Origin: Pandoraea sputorum
GTDB taxonomy: Bacteria; Pseudomonadota; Gammaproteobacteria; Burkholderiales; Burkholderiaceae
NCBI RefSeq assembly: GCF_000814845.2
Contig: NZ_CP010431.2
Span: 1,674,001-1,738,000 of the forward strand
Length of the DNA stretch: 64,000 nucleotides
Direction: 5' to 3'
Shown one piece after another: positions 52,799-62,044 of the stretch; position 1 is the stretch's first letter, and the number at the start of each line of letters is the position of its first letter. Both the position numbers and the translations under genes were made by a program. Below the pieces are notes generated by a model. That model saw nothing but the letters and a program-made list of their open reading frames with translations, did no database searches and had not been told where the DNA came from.

Positions 52799-53393
52799 GA
52801 TTGACCCCTCGTATTCATCTACGCACTATCCAATCGGATAACTCGGAGGATAGGTCCCGTGCCGTCAATGTCCATGTAAAGGTTGACAGGCTATGAGTGG
52901 AGAAGTTTGATAAGGCCGAGTGTCTACGCATTTCCGTCGAGCAAAACGCCGCGCTGACGATGTCTCGGGAATTTCCCGATAGAACAACCGGGATTGGCAT
53001 TTGTTCCATTGACGCTACAAATTGGCCCTCCTAGAGTCGTCGCCATGATGACTCGTTCCTTCCTGCCTATGCTCACGTCCGCCCGCATTCGAGCGGCACA
53101 GCACGTGCATCGCGTGCTGCGCGAGTAACTCGCCGCCTCTCAGCGCGTCTGGGCGTTCGCCGCGTTTGTCACATTCACCCTTTGTGACAAATCGCATCGG
53201 ACGCCGCCGCGCTCACCCCATTCGCCCCATGCCGGACGACGCGCTACTCATAAGCGCGCCGCGGCGTCGTGCGCCCTCGCGATTCGATACGTGACGCGAG
53301 CGAGTTCCAAGCAACACCGGACTCGCCGCAACGGTCGACGCACGGCGTCGTGGGGTGCTGTTTTCCTCAACAACAAGTAAGACGCCCAACCTC
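52799..53393. other. Gene-free region before the second porin gene
   Basis: 595 bp. A 27-codon frame (53044-53127; MMTRSFLPML then TSARIRAAQH) sits about 260 bp before the porin; it may be chance or a leader peptide. Hairpin-like GC-rich stretches occur near 53085-53125. Otherwise nothing recognised. Confidence 0.35.
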
Positions 53394-54587
53394 ATGACGC
53401 ACTCCTCGCGCATATCGTCAAAACTGCTGCCGTTCACTGGTGCCGCCAGTGTCACCAGTGTTGCTCTACTCCTCGCAAGCGTCGCAACACCCGCGCTCGC
53501 CCAATCGAGCGTCACGCTCTACGGCCTGATCGAATCCGCCGTCGTCTCGCAAAACCACGCCAGCCCCACCGGCGGTCGCATCTACTCCGTCAATCAGGCA
53601 GGCGAAGGCTTCCTCTCCGCCAGCCGCTTTGGTCTGCAAGGCATCGAAGACCTCGGCGGCGGGATGAAAGCCCGCTTCGTGCTCGAAAACGGCTTCAACT
53701 CGCAAGCCGGCACCTTCGATCAGCAAGGACAGCTCTTCGGACGCCAGGCGTTCGTCGCGCTGCAAGGCGGATGGGGGGAACTGGCGTTCGGGCGTCAATA
53801 CACCGGGGCCGTCGTCGCCATTTCGATGGTCGATCCGATCTTCATCGGCGCACCGCCCACGAACTCGTGGCTCGTCTTTCTGACCGGTCAACGCTACAAC
53901 AACGCACTCACCTGGACGAAGAAGTTCGGCCCGTTCGGCGTGAACCTGCAATACGCGTTCGGCGGCGTCGCGGGGCAAGGCTCGGCGCGCTCGTCCGCAT
54001 CGGGCGGCGTGTCGTGGGACCAGAACGGCAACGTCTTCACCGGCCAACTGCAGCAGACGCACGACTCACAAAGCCGCACCGCGAAGACATGGTCGCTCGG
54101 CGGCAAAGTCAGCTATGGCCAATGGAAGTTCCATGCAGACTACCTGCAAAGCCAACGCGATCCCGGCTTCGACGTGACCAACGGCGGCGTCGACTACGCG
54201 TCGATCACCAACATGAGCACGGCCGCCACGCCAACGACCGTGGCCGCCATCGGATCCGTGTTCTCTGCCGCACGACGCGATCAGTTCTTCACCCTCGGTG
54301 CGACCTATCTGCTCAGCCCGTCGTGGCAATTCATCGCCGCCTATATGTACAACAACACCACGGCGGTCAATTTCAGCGGCAAGCGCCAGACTCTCTACGG
54401 CGTCGTCGATTACTTCCTCTCGAAGCGAACCGACGTCTACTTCGCCACCGCATACGAACGTGTCGACGGGGGCTGGGGCGGTCTGTTCGGCACCACGACC
54501 ACCAACTGGACCGGCGGCAACGGTGTGAAGCTCAACGGCTTCGATAACCAGATGAGCTACTACATCGGTCTGCGTCACCGTTTCTGA
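53394..54587 (+). CDS. Outer-membrane general porin, second copy
   Basis: 397 aa porin of the same family as that at 45.3 kb. The signal peptide ends in ATPALA before QSSVTLYGLIESAVV. The core block ASRFGLQGIEDLGGGMKARFVLENGF, FGRQAFVALQGGWGELAFGRQY and the C-terminal SYYIGLRHRF (final Phe) are family hallmarks. The start at 53394 gives a normal signal peptide; a GTG at 53355 would add 13 residues. It lies upstream of a GntR-controlled uptake operon, and could admit that operon's substrate. Ends in a 12-bp hairpin. Confidence 0.93.
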   Translation: MTHSSRISSKLLPFTGAASVTSVALLLASVATPALAQSSVTLYGLIESAVVSQNHASPTGGRIYSVNQAGEGFLSASRFGLQGIEDLGGGMKARFVLENGFNSQAGTFDQQGQLFGRQAFVALQGGWGELAFGRQYTGAVVAISMVDPIFIGAPPTNSWLVFLTGQRYNNALTWTKKFGPFGVNLQYAFGGVAGQGSARSSASGGVSWDQNGNVFTGQLQQTHDSQSRTAKTWSLGGKVSYGQWKFHADYLQSQRDPGFDVTNGGVDYASITNMSTAATPTTVAAIGSVFSAARRDQFFTLGATYLLSPSWQFIAAYMYNNTTAVNFSGKRQTLYGVVDYFLSKRTDVYFATAYERVDGGWGGLFGTTTTNWTGGNGVKLNGFDNQMSYYIGLRHRF

Positions 54588-54602
54588 GCGCTCAAAAACG
54601 AA

Positions 54603-54632
54603 GCGGCGCAGCATCCGAAAATGCTGCGCCGC
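54603..54632. terminator. Hairpin after the second porin gene
   Basis: Perfect 12-bp stem GCGGCGCAGCAT / ATGCTGCGCCGC with a 6-nt loop, 15 bp after the stop. No T-run follows. Confidence 0.6.
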
Positions 54633-54710
54633 AACCTTGAAACCCTTGCTGTACCTGCGTTTGCAGGCCATCTGCCCAATATCCAGAATCGCTTAGGTGT
54701 TTTCCCGATA

Positions 54711-54755
54711 GGACATTTTGTCTGCACCTTTGTTCTATTGACCGGACATTATGAC
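54711..54755. promoter_or_regulatory. Tandem operator for the GntR/UTRA regulator
   Basis: Two direct copies of a near-palindrome, GGACATTTTGTC (54711-54722) and GGACATTATGAC (54744-54755), 33 bp apart start to start (about three helical turns). The second lies 17 bp before the regulator ATG. Likely autoregulatory sites also controlling the operon behind. Confidence 0.55.
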
Positions 54756-54772
54756 ACTTCCAGAATCGCCGC

Positions 54773-55573
54773 ATGGATACCCCACTTCCGCTTCCGAAAT
54801 ATCACCAGATCTACCTCGTGCTGCGTGAGCAATTGCAGGAGGGACGCTTCGATCGGGACGGTGTGCCCGGCGAGCATCTGCTAGCCGATCAGTTCAGCGT
54901 CGCGCGCATCACGATCCGCAAAGCGATGGAAATGCTCGTGGCCGACGGTCTCGTCGTGCGTCGCCCGGGACTCGGCACATGGCCGCTGCATGCCGGTCAG
55001 CGCACCGGTGGCGGCAAGACGCCCGGCATTTCCCGGGAAAAGGCGCACCTCACGGGTCTGCTCGAAAACATCGTCAACATGGGCCTGCGCACGAGTGTCG
55101 CTGTGCTCGAATCGTCGGTCGTCGGCGCGAGCGACGCGGTCGCAGATGCGCTGACGCTTGCGCCCGGTGCCCCCGTCTACAAGAGCATTCGTGTGCGTAG
55201 CACGCAAGCCGGGCCGCTGTCGTACATCACCACGCACGTGCCGCAGGACATCGCGCAAATCCGTCGCGAAGAGCTCGAACGCAAACCGCTGCTGATGCTG
55301 CTCGAAGAAGCGGGCGTCGAGCTGGGCGGGGCGACGCAAACCATTTCCGCGCGTCTGGCCGATGCCGTCGTGGCGCGCCATCTCGATATTGCCGTCGGCT
55401 CCGCACTGCTCGCGGTCACGCGTCTCGTGCGCGACGTTGCCGACCGTCCGGTGCAACTTCTGCAAGGCCTGTATCGCCCAGATCGCTACCAGTACCAGCT
55501 TCAACTCTCGCGCGTCGGCGACATCGACGCCAAGGTCTGGGTCAGCGAAGAACTGTCTGCCCAATTCCACTGA
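54773..55573 (+). CDS. GntR-family regulator, HutC/UTRA type
   Basis: 266 aa. N-terminal winged HTH (KYHQIYLVLREQLQEGRF, FSVARITIRKAMEMLVADGLV, RRPGLGTWPL) and C-terminal UTRA ligand domain (about 90-260; VYKSIRVRSTQAGPLSYITTHVP). Such regulators usually repress catabolic or uptake genes until the inducer binds. It lies 20 bp before the transporter operon and probably is its first gene. No clear ribosome-binding site is seen before the ATG. Confidence 0.88.
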   Translation: MDTPLPLPKYHQIYLVLREQLQEGRFDRDGVPGEHLLADQFSVARITIRKAMEMLVADGLVVRRPGLGTWPLHAGQRTGGGKTPGISREKAHLTGLLENIVNMGLRTSVAVLESSVVGASDAVADALTLAPGAPVYKSIRVRSTQAGPLSYITTHVPQDIAQIRREELERKPLLMLLEEAGVELGGATQTISARLADAVVARHLDIAVGSALLAVTRLVRDVADRPVQLLQGLYRPDRYQYQLQLSRVGDIDAKVWVSEELSAQFH

Positions 55574-55593
55574 ACACGTCCGGAGAATCTTTC

Positions 55594-56808
55594 ATGAGTT
55601 CGCGTCGCACGTTCCTGCGTCAGTCCACCGCCATGGCCGCGCTCGCCGCTGCCTCCACCAGCACCCCGTGGCTCGCGCGTGCTGCCGGCAAGCCGGTCAA
55701 GATCGGCGTGCTTCACCCCGTCACCGGTGCACTGGCCTATTCAGGACAACAATGCCGTCTGGGTGCGCTGCTCGCCATCGATGACATCAACGCAGCAGGC
55801 GGCATCAAGTCGCTCGGCGGAGCGCCCATCGAAGCGATGCTCGGCGACGCACAATCACGTCCCGAAGCCGGTTCGGCCGAAGTCGAAAAAATGAACGAAG
55901 CCGGCGTGTCGGCGATCCTCGGTGCCTACGCCTCGGCCATTTGTCTGGCAACGACGCAAACCGCCGCGAAGTATGGTCTGCCGCACGTGGTCGACGTCGG
56001 TGTGGCCGACCAGATCGTCGAGCGCGGCCTGACCAACACGTTCCGCTTCGGTCCCGGCTACCGCATGTGCTCGCTGCGCGCCGTCGACGACCTTGCCGCG
56101 TTGAACAACGCCGCAGGCAAGCCTGCGAAGACCGTCATGATCGTGCACGAGGAGTCGCTCTTCGGCACCGGCACGGCCGCACTGCTGCAAAAGGAACTGC
56201 CCGCGCGCGGCTTCGAAATCAAGGAAGTCATCAAGCACGCGAACCCCACGCGTGACTTCAACAACATCGTGCTGCGCATGCGCTCGGTCAACCCGGATAT
56301 CGTGATTCCGGCGAACTACTACAACGAATACGCGCTGCTGCTGCGTGCGATGAAGCAGCAGAAGGTGCGCCCGAAGGCGATCTACTCGGTCCTGGGCGGC
56401 GCCGCGTCGAGCTACAAATTTCTGAAGGAATTTCCGGATATCGCCGACGGCATCATCGACTGCAATCACTGGTTCAACCCGAAAGACCCGCGCGTGGCGT
56501 CGCTCAAGAAGCGCGTGGAAGCGAAGGGCGCTTACTTCAGCTACGAAGTGTTCATGACGTACACGGCCATGATGCTGCTGGCCGACGCCATCGAGCGCGC
56601 CAAATCGGTCGACCGCGCAGCCATCACAGCGGCGCTTGCGTCGAGTACGTTCAAGGATCACATCATGCCGTACGGTCCGACCAAGTTCGTGAACGGTCAG
56701 AACACGGGCGCGCAGCCGCTGCTCACGCAGGTCTCGGGCGGGGACATCAAAGTGATTCTGCCGGACAGCTATCGCCAGGTCGCGCCGGTCTTCCCGCTCA
56801 AGGCCTGA
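55594..56808 (+). CDS. ABC transporter substrate-binding protein (LivK/amide type) with Tat signal
   Basis: 404 aa, Peripla_BP_6 family. The N-terminus SSRRTFLRQSTAMAALAA has the RR-x-F-L twin-arginine pattern, so it is probably exported folded by Tat. The mature protein begins KPVKIGVLHPVTGALAYSGQQC. Homologues bind amides, urea or branched amino acids. It is the binding protein of the complete liv-type transporter that follows. Ligand probably a substrate of the LeuCD/HyuAB enzymes at the end of the operon. Confidence 0.9.
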   Translation: MSSRRTFLRQSTAMAALAAASTSTPWLARAAGKPVKIGVLHPVTGALAYSGQQCRLGALLAIDDINAAGGIKSLGGAPIEAMLGDAQSRPEAGSAEVEKMNEAGVSAILGAYASAICLATTQTAAKYGLPHVVDVGVADQIVERGLTNTFRFGPGYRMCSLRAVDDLAALNNAAGKPAKTVMIVHEESLFGTGTAALLQKELPARGFEIKEVIKHANPTRDFNNIVLRMRSVNPDIVIPANYYNEYALLLRAMKQQKVRPKAIYSVLGGAASSYKFLKEFPDIADGIIDCNHWFNPKDPRVASLKKRVEAKGAYFSYEVFMTYTAMMLLADAIERAKSVDRAAITAALASSTFKDHIMPYGPTKFVNGQNTGAQPLLTQVSGGDIKVILPDSYRQVAPVFPLKA

Positions 56809-56812
56809 TGCA

Positions 56813-57685
56813 ATGCTAGATCCGGTCATTCTGCTTTCAGCCGTGCTCAACGGGCTCACGACGGGCGCGGTCTACGCGCTCATCGCGCTCGGCCTCACGC
56901 TGGTCTACGGCGTGCTGCACATCATCAACTTCGCGCACGGCGCGGCGTTGATGGTGGCGCTTTATGCCGTCTGGCTGCTTCGCGAGAAGCTCGGCATCGA
57001 CCCGTACGTGGCGTTGCCGTTCGTCACGCTGGGCATGTTTGCGCTCGGCTACGCACTGCAACGCGCGGTCATCGAGCGCGCCAGTCACGGCAAGGACGAG
57101 AACATTCTGCTCGTGACGCTTGGACTGGCCATCGTGCTCGAAAACCTCGCGCTGGTGGTGTTCAAGTCGGACACGCACACGATCGATACGCCTTACACGC
57201 TGGCTACTGTCGATATCGGGCCCGTCATGCTCGCACTGCCCAAGCTGATCGCGTTCGGTGGCGCGCTGGCTGCTGCTGCCGTGCTGTTCTGGATCATGCG
57301 CTCGACGGATCTGGGACGCGCAATTCGCGCGGTCGCGAAGGAGAAACACGGCGCGAAGCTCATGGGCATCGATGTGGAGCGCGTGTACGCGCTCTCGTTC
57401 GGCATCGGCATGGCCTGTGTAGGCGCTGCCGCGTGCTTCTTGCTGCCGACGTATTACGTCAATCCGCAGGTCGGTGGCGGCTTCGTGCTGGTGGCGTTCA
57501 CGATCGTCGTGCTCGGCGGCATGGGGAGCTTCGTCGGCGCGCTCGTGGGCGGTCTGCTCATCGGTGTGGTCGAGTCGCTGGGCGGTCTGTGGCTCGGCGA
57601 TTCGCTCGGCCAGATGGGCATCTTCGCCATTTTCATCGTCGTCGTGCTGCTGCGCCCGCAGGGGCTCTTCGGCGCACGCGCCTGA
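56813..57685 (+). CDS. Branched-chain amino acid-type ABC permease (LivH-like)
   Basis: 290 aa inner-membrane permease. NGLTTGAVYALIALGLTLVYGVLHIINFAHGAALM is the LivH N-terminus, and VVLGGMGSFVGALVGG is the conserved segment near residue 230. The ATG is 4 bp after the stop of the binding-protein gene. Part of a five-gene transporter set. Confidence 0.93.
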   Translation: MLDPVILLSAVLNGLTTGAVYALIALGLTLVYGVLHIINFAHGAALMVALYAVWLLREKLGIDPYVALPFVTLGMFALGYALQRAVIERASHGKDENILLVTLGLAIVLENLALVVFKSDTHTIDTPYTLATVDIGPVMLALPKLIAFGGALAAAAVLFWIMRSTDLGRAIRAVAKEKHGAKLMGIDVERVYALSFGIGMACVGAAACFLLPTYYVNPQVGGGFVLVAFTIVVLGGMGSFVGALVGGLLIGVVESLGGLWLGDSLGQMGIFAIFIVVVLLRPQGLFGARA

Positions 57686-57708
57686 CGGAAGACGGCGGGA
57701 GAAAAACA

Positions 57709-58725
57709 ATGAAAGATCTTCGGATGATTGTGCTGTTCGGTGTTGTGATGACAGCGTTGCTGTTCACGCTCCAGTCCGGCGTGTGGCTGTCGTTCCTGAT
57801 GATGACGTTCTACACCGTGCTGCTTTCGCAGTCGTGGAACATTCTCGGCGGGTTCGGTGGGCAGTTGTCGTTCGGCCACGCGCTGTTCTTCGGCGTCGGT
57901 GCCTACGCGCAGGCCATCGCGCAATTGCAGTGGGGGTGGAACCCGTGGCTGGCCATGCCGTTCGCGATGGCGGCCGGCACGGGGGTCGCCGTTTTGCTCG
58001 GGGCCGTGACGTTCCGCTATGGCCTGAAGGGATCGTACTTCGCGCTCGTGACGCTCGCGTTCGCCGAGGTGTTCCGCATTCTGGCCGTGTCGCTGCCGTT
58101 CACCGGGGCGGGCGTCGGTCTGATGGTCCCGCTGCGCCAAAGCCTGGGCAATCTTCAGTTCGCCTCACCGCGTGGCTACGCGGCGCTGCTGCTCGTGTTC
58201 GTGATGGCGGCACTGCTGGTCACCGCCTGGCTGCGCCATTCGCGCTTTGGCGCATGGTTGCAGGCGGTACGCGACAACGAGAACGCGGCGCGCGCCGTCG
58301 GCGTGAACCCGTTGCGTGTGAAGCTCGGTGCCATTGCGCTCTCCGGTGCGTTCATGAGCGCGGCAGGCATGTGCTACGTGCAGATGTTCCAGTACATCGA
58401 TGCTGGCATCGCTTTCGGTTCGACGATTTCGGTCGAGGCGCTGGTCGGCGTGATCGTGGGCGGCATGGGCACGCTCTGGGGCCCGGTCTTCGGTGCAGCC
58501 GTGTTGTACACGCTCGGCGAGCTCACCCGCAACCTGTTCGGCGAACTGCCCGGCCTGTCGATGGTGATCTACGGCGCCGTGCTGATCTTGATTGTCATGT
58601 TCCTGCCGCGTGGCATCACGGGCGCAGGTGCGTCGGTGCGCCGCTTGCTGGGCATGGATCGGAAGACCAGCGCCACACATGGCGCTCAGCCGACGACATC
58701 GCGCGAGGAGAAGGCCCGTGTCTGA
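57709..58725 (+). CDS. Branched-chain amino acid-type ABC permease (LivM-like)
   Basis: 338 aa permease. SQSWNILGGFGGQLSFGHALFFGVGAYAQ is LivM-typical, as are GLKGSYFALVTLAFAEVFRI and the cytoplasmic loop WLQAVRDNENAARAVGVN. The start at 57709 (ggagaaaaacaatg) is chosen over longer frames that overlap the LivH gene. The C-terminal tail of about 30 residues is hydrophilic. Its end overlaps the ATPase start. Confidence 0.92.
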   Translation: MKDLRMIVLFGVVMTALLFTLQSGVWLSFLMMTFYTVLLSQSWNILGGFGGQLSFGHALFFGVGAYAQAIAQLQWGWNPWLAMPFAMAAGTGVAVLLGAVTFRYGLKGSYFALVTLAFAEVFRILAVSLPFTGAGVGLMVPLRQSLGNLQFASPRGYAALLLVFVMAALLVTAWLRHSRFGAWLQAVRDNENAARAVGVNPLRVKLGAIALSGAFMSAAGMCYVQMFQYIDAGIAFGSTISVEALVGVIVGGMGTLWGPVFGAAVLYTLGELTRNLFGELPGLSMVIYGAVLILIVMFLPRGITGAGASVRRLLGMDRKTSATHGAQPTTSREEKARV

Positions 58726-59494
58726 CATCTTGTTGAGGGCCGATGGCTTGTCCATCACGTTTGGCGGTCTCAAGGCTGTGCAGGACGTCAGTCTCGACGT
58801 CAAGGCCGGTACGCTCACGGCGCTCGTGGGCCCGAACGGCGCAGGCAAGACCACGCTTTTCGGCCTGCTTTCCGGCTTTCTCACGCCCACGGCCGGTCGC
58901 GTCGAATTTCAGGGGCGCGACATTACCGGTCAGGCACCGTACGACACAGCGCGTCAGGGGCTGACGCGCACGTTCCAGATCGTGCAGCCGTTTGGCGCGC
59001 AGACGGTGCGCGAGAACATCGCTGTCGGCGCGCATCTGCACCAGCGCGACCGTCGTGCGGCGCTGCGTGAGGCCGAGGAAGTCGCGCTACGCACCAACCT
59101 GCAAGCGCAGCTCGACAAACCAGCGGCCGACCTGACCGTGTGCGGGCGCAAGCGTCTCGAACTGGCCCGCGCACTCGCGACTAAACCTCGTCTCTTACTG
59201 CTCGACGAAGTGCTCGCGGGCCTGAATCCGAGCGAAATCGACGAAATCATTCCGGTGGTGCGCGAGATCGCGGATCGCGGCACGACGGTGCTGATGATCG
59301 AGCACGTGATGCGCGCCGTCATGAGTCTCGCCGAACACGTGTGGGTGCTGGCGCAAGGCAAGTTGATCGCGGCAGGCACGCCGCGTGAAGTGACGTCCGA
59401 CCCGGCCGTGATCGAAGCCTATCTGGGGCACGGCACCGCCGCGCGGCTGGCTGCACAGTCGCGCGTGCCGATGACGAAGGGAGACGTGCAATGA
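58718..59494 (+). CDS. Branched-chain amino acid-type ABC ATPase (LivG-like)
   Basis: 258 aa. Walker A is GPNGAGKTTLF, the Q-loop is FQIVQPFG, the signature position reads LTVCGRKRLELARAL (the usual LSGG/LSYG is replaced by LTVC), Walker B is LLLLDEVLAGLNPSE and the H-loop is LMIEHVM. The degenerate signature is seen in the LivG class. GTG 58718 is the start, overlapping LivM by 8 bp with gaggag upstream. Confidence 0.9.
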   Translation: MSDILLRADGLSITFGGLKAVQDVSLDVKAGTLTALVGPNGAGKTTLFGLLSGFLTPTAGRVEFQGRDITGQAPYDTARQGLTRTFQIVQPFGAQTVRENIAVGAHLHQRDRRAALREAEEVALRTNLQAQLDKPAADLTVCGRKRLELARALATKPRLLLLDEVLAGLNPSEIDEIIPVVREIADRGTTVLMIEHVMRAVMSLAEHVWVLAQGKLIAAGTPREVTSDPAVIEAYLGHGTAARLAAQSRVPMTKGDVQ

Positions 59495-60201
59495 GCCATC
59501 TTCTCGAAGTCGAGGGCTTGCATACCGGCTATGGCCGCGTGGAAGTACTGCGCGGCGTAGATCTGACGGTCGGCGAGGGCGAAATCGTGGTGCTCCTCGG
59601 CAGCAACGGCGCGGGCAAGTCCACGCTGAACAACACCCTGTCCGGCATCAATCCCGTGTGGTCGGGACGCGTGCGCTTCGACGGGCACGATCTCACCGGA
59701 CGCCATTATCGCGAAGTCGTCAAAGCCGGGCTGATTCAAGTGCCGGAAGGGCGTCGCATCTTCCCGAACCTTAGCGTGCGGGAAAACCTCGCGCTGGGCG
59801 CGTTCGCCCGTGGCCGGGCGTCGCGGGAGGAGCGGCTGGAGCGCATGCTCGACCTGTTTCCGCGTCTTCGCGAGCGCATCGACCAGGCGGCGGGAACGAT
59901 GTCCGGCGGCGAGCAGCAGATGCTGGCTATCGGACGCGGTCTGATGGCCGAACCCCGTCTGCTGATCCTTGACGAGCCGTCGCTCGGTCTCTCGCCGCTC
60001 ATGGTGGAAGAGCTGTTTTCGCTGATTTCACGTCTGCAACGCGAAGGCCTGTCGATCCTGCTGGTGGAGCAGAACGTCGGGCAGTCGCTGGAGACCGGTC
60101 AGCGCGGCTACGTCCTCGAAAACGGTGCGATCCGCCATCGCGGCACCTGTGCAGAATTGCTCGCCAGCAGCGATCTGCGCCGGGCCTATCTCGGAATGTA
60201 A
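59491..60201 (+). CDS. Branched-chain amino acid-type ABC ATPase (LivF-like)
   Basis: 236 aa. Walker A GSNGAGKSTL, Q-loop VPEGRRIFPNLSV, signature MSGGEQQMLAIGRGL, Walker B LLILDEPSLGLSP and H-loop Gln LLVEQNV. Its ATG overlaps the stop of the LivG-like gene (ATGA). It completes the transporter; the hydro-lyase genes begin 4 bp later. Confidence 0.94.
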   Translation: MSHLLEVEGLHTGYGRVEVLRGVDLTVGEGEIVVLLGSNGAGKSTLNNTLSGINPVWSGRVRFDGHDLTGRHYREVVKAGLIQVPEGRRIFPNLSVRENLALGAFARGRASREERLERMLDLFPRLRERIDQAAGTMSGGEQQMLAIGRGLMAEPRLLILDEPSLGLSPLMVEELFSLISRLQREGLSILLVEQNVGQSLETGQRGYVLENGAIRHRGTCAELLASSDLRRAYLGM

Positions 60202-60205
60202 GGGA

Positions 60206-61474
60206 ATGACTGTGCCTCAAACTTTGACGCAAAAGCTGCTGGCAGCGGCGTGTGGGCGTGACGAAGTCGCCGTGGGCGAGATCGTCACGTGCGGCGTCGA
60301 CCTCGCCATGTTTCACGATTCCAGCGGTCCGCGCCGCTTGCAGCCGATGCTCGAATCGCTCGGCGCGCAACTATGGAACAAGTCCAAAGTCGTGCTCGTG
60401 ATCGATCACTACGTGCCGGAAACCGACGACGAATCGCGCCGTATCGTGCGTATCGCCCGCGATTGGGCGAGTGCGCAACAACTGCCCAATGTCTATGACT
60501 CCGTAGGCATCTGTCACGTGGTCGTGCCCGAACACGGTCATCTGCGCCCGGGCATGTTCTGCGTCGGCGGCGACTCGCACTCGCCCACGGGCGGTGCGTT
60601 CGGCGCGTACATGTTCGGCATCGGCAGTACGGAAATGCTGGGCGTGGCGGTGTCCGGTGAAATCTGGGTAAAGGTGCCCGACACGATTCAGATGCGCTGG
60701 GACGGCAAGCTTGCCGACGGCGTGACCGCGAAGGACATGATGCTGCACATGATCGGTCGCTTCGGGATGAATGGCGGACGCTATCAGGCCATCGAGTTTT
60801 GTGGCGAGGCGGTGCGCGCCCTGTCGATGCAGGAGCGCATGACGCTCTCGAACATGAGCGCAGAACTCGGCTCGCAAGTCGGTCTGATCGCACCGGACAC
60901 CACGACCGTCGACTATCTGCGCGCTGTGGGTGTGGCCGATCCTATCGACGTCGACCGCTGGCAGAGCGACGCCGGAGCGCACGCCGAAGTGCATACCTTC
61001 GACGCGAGCACGCTCGCTCCGCAGGTCGCCGCACCGCACAGCCCGGCCAACACGCGCGCCATCGACCAATTTGCCGATGTGATGGTGGACGTCGCCTATC
61101 TCGGCGCATGCACGGGCGCGAAGCTCGAAGATTTGCGCGCGGCGGCGCGTGTGCTCAAAGGACGTCGCGTCGCCGACGGCATGCGCTTCGTCGTAGCACC
61201 GGCCTCGGCGCGCGATCAGGCGCAGGCCGTGCGTGAGGGGGTCATGGACGTGCTGGTCGAGGCGGGGGCGCAAGTCCTTGCCAACACGTGCGGCGCATGT
61301 GCGGGCTACGGCGGTTCGATCCCCGAAGGCGCGACGGTGCTGTCGAGCACCGCACGCAATTTTCGCGGACGCATGGGGGCAGAGACGGCGCAGGTCTACC
61401 TCGGTTCGCCGTACGCCGTGGCAGCTGCCGCGCTCACCGGCCGTATCGCAGATCCGCGCGAATTGCTCGCCTGA
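60206..61474 (+). CDS. Aconitase-family hydro-lyase large subunit (LeuC-like)
   Basis: 422 aa. The [4Fe-4S] ligands are present: one Cys in YLGACTGAKLEDLRAAARVL and two in NTCGACAGYGG (C-x2-C). FCVGGDSHSPTGGAFGAYMFGIGSTEM is the family substrate-binding segment. Size and sequence are those of LeuC/homoaconitase/2-methyl- or dimethylmalate dehydratase relatives, dehydrating or isomerising a hydroxy-diacid. ATG 60206 lies 4 bp after the ATPase stop. Leucine synthesis is unlikely because of the catabolic operon. Confidence 0.88.
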   Translation: MTVPQTLTQKLLAAACGRDEVAVGEIVTCGVDLAMFHDSSGPRRLQPMLESLGAQLWNKSKVVLVIDHYVPETDDESRRIVRIARDWASAQQLPNVYDSVGICHVVVPEHGHLRPGMFCVGGDSHSPTGGAFGAYMFGIGSTEMLGVAVSGEIWVKVPDTIQMRWDGKLADGVTAKDMMLHMIGRFGMNGGRYQAIEFCGEAVRALSMQERMTLSNMSAELGSQVGLIAPDTTTVDYLRAVGVADPIDVDRWQSDAGAHAEVHTFDASTLAPQVAAPHSPANTRAIDQFADVMVDVAYLGACTGAKLEDLRAAARVLKGRRVADGMRFVVAPASARDQAQAVREGVMDVLVEAGAQVLANTCGACAGYGGSIPEGATVLSSTARNFRGRMGAETAQVYLGSPYAVAAAALTGRIADPRELLA

Positions 61475-61513
61475 TCGCTTGATCGACGATTCCTCGACTT
61501 CATCACTTCTGAC

Positions 61514-62044
61514 ATGACAACGCCAACGTCTTCTTCCGGCCGAGCGTGGCGCGTCGGTGCCGACATCGACACCGACGCGCTCGCACCCGGTGCCTACATG
61601 AAGTTCGGCATCGACGAAATCGCCCGCCATTGCCTGCATCGCGTGCGGCCCGAGTTCGCGGCCGAAGTGCGCCCGGGCGATGTCCTCGTCGCAGGCCCTA
61701 ACTTCGGCATCGGGTCCTCACGCGAACAGGCGGCTGCCGCGCTCGTGCATCTCGGCGTGCGTGCGGTGATCGCGCCGTCGTTCAATGGCCTTTATTTTCG
61801 CAACGCCTTCAACGTGGGGTTGCTGCTGCTGACCTGTGCCGACGCACAGCGCATTGCCGAGGGCGAAGCCCTCACGCTCGCGCCGCGCGACGGATACGTC
61901 GAACTGGCCGATGGCAGTCGGCTGACCTGCGAGACCGTACCGGGGTTCCTCCTCGACATGGTCGACGCCGGTGGCCTGCTCAATCTGCTCAGGCAGCGCA
62001 CTACGGCATCCCCATCGACATCTCACGGAGTTTCTTCATGCTAG
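61514..62044 (+). CDS. Aconitase-family hydro-lyase small subunit (LeuD-like)
   Basis: 176 aa swivel domain. GADIDTDALAPGAYMKFG and GPNFGIGSSREQAAAAL are the conserved LeuD motifs, and SFNGLYFRNAFNVGLLLL follows. It forms the heterodimer with the preceding large subunit. The C-terminal tail overlaps the start of hyuB by 7 bp, so all these genes are translated together. Confidence 0.9.
   Translation: MTTPTSSSGRAWRVGADIDTDALAPGAYMKFGIDEIARHCLHRVRPEFAAEVRPGDVLVAGPNFGIGSSREQAAAALVHLGVRAVIAPSFNGLYFRNAFNVGLLLLTCADAQRIAEGEALTLAPRDGYVELADGSRLTCETVPGFLLDMVDAGGLLNLLRQRTTASPSTSHGVSSC

Noticed and set aside
53044..53127. 27-codon frame as a small protein gene
   Set aside because: Too short to judge, no clear ribosome-binding site; mentioned only under the intergenic region.
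60371..61639. 422-codon minus-strand frame opposite the LeuC-like gene
   Set aside because: Shadow of the real gene; no family motif and no ribosome-binding site.
60206..62044. Leucine biosynthesis leuCD
   Set aside because: No leuB or leuA nearby; the genes are embedded in a transporter-HyuAB operon.
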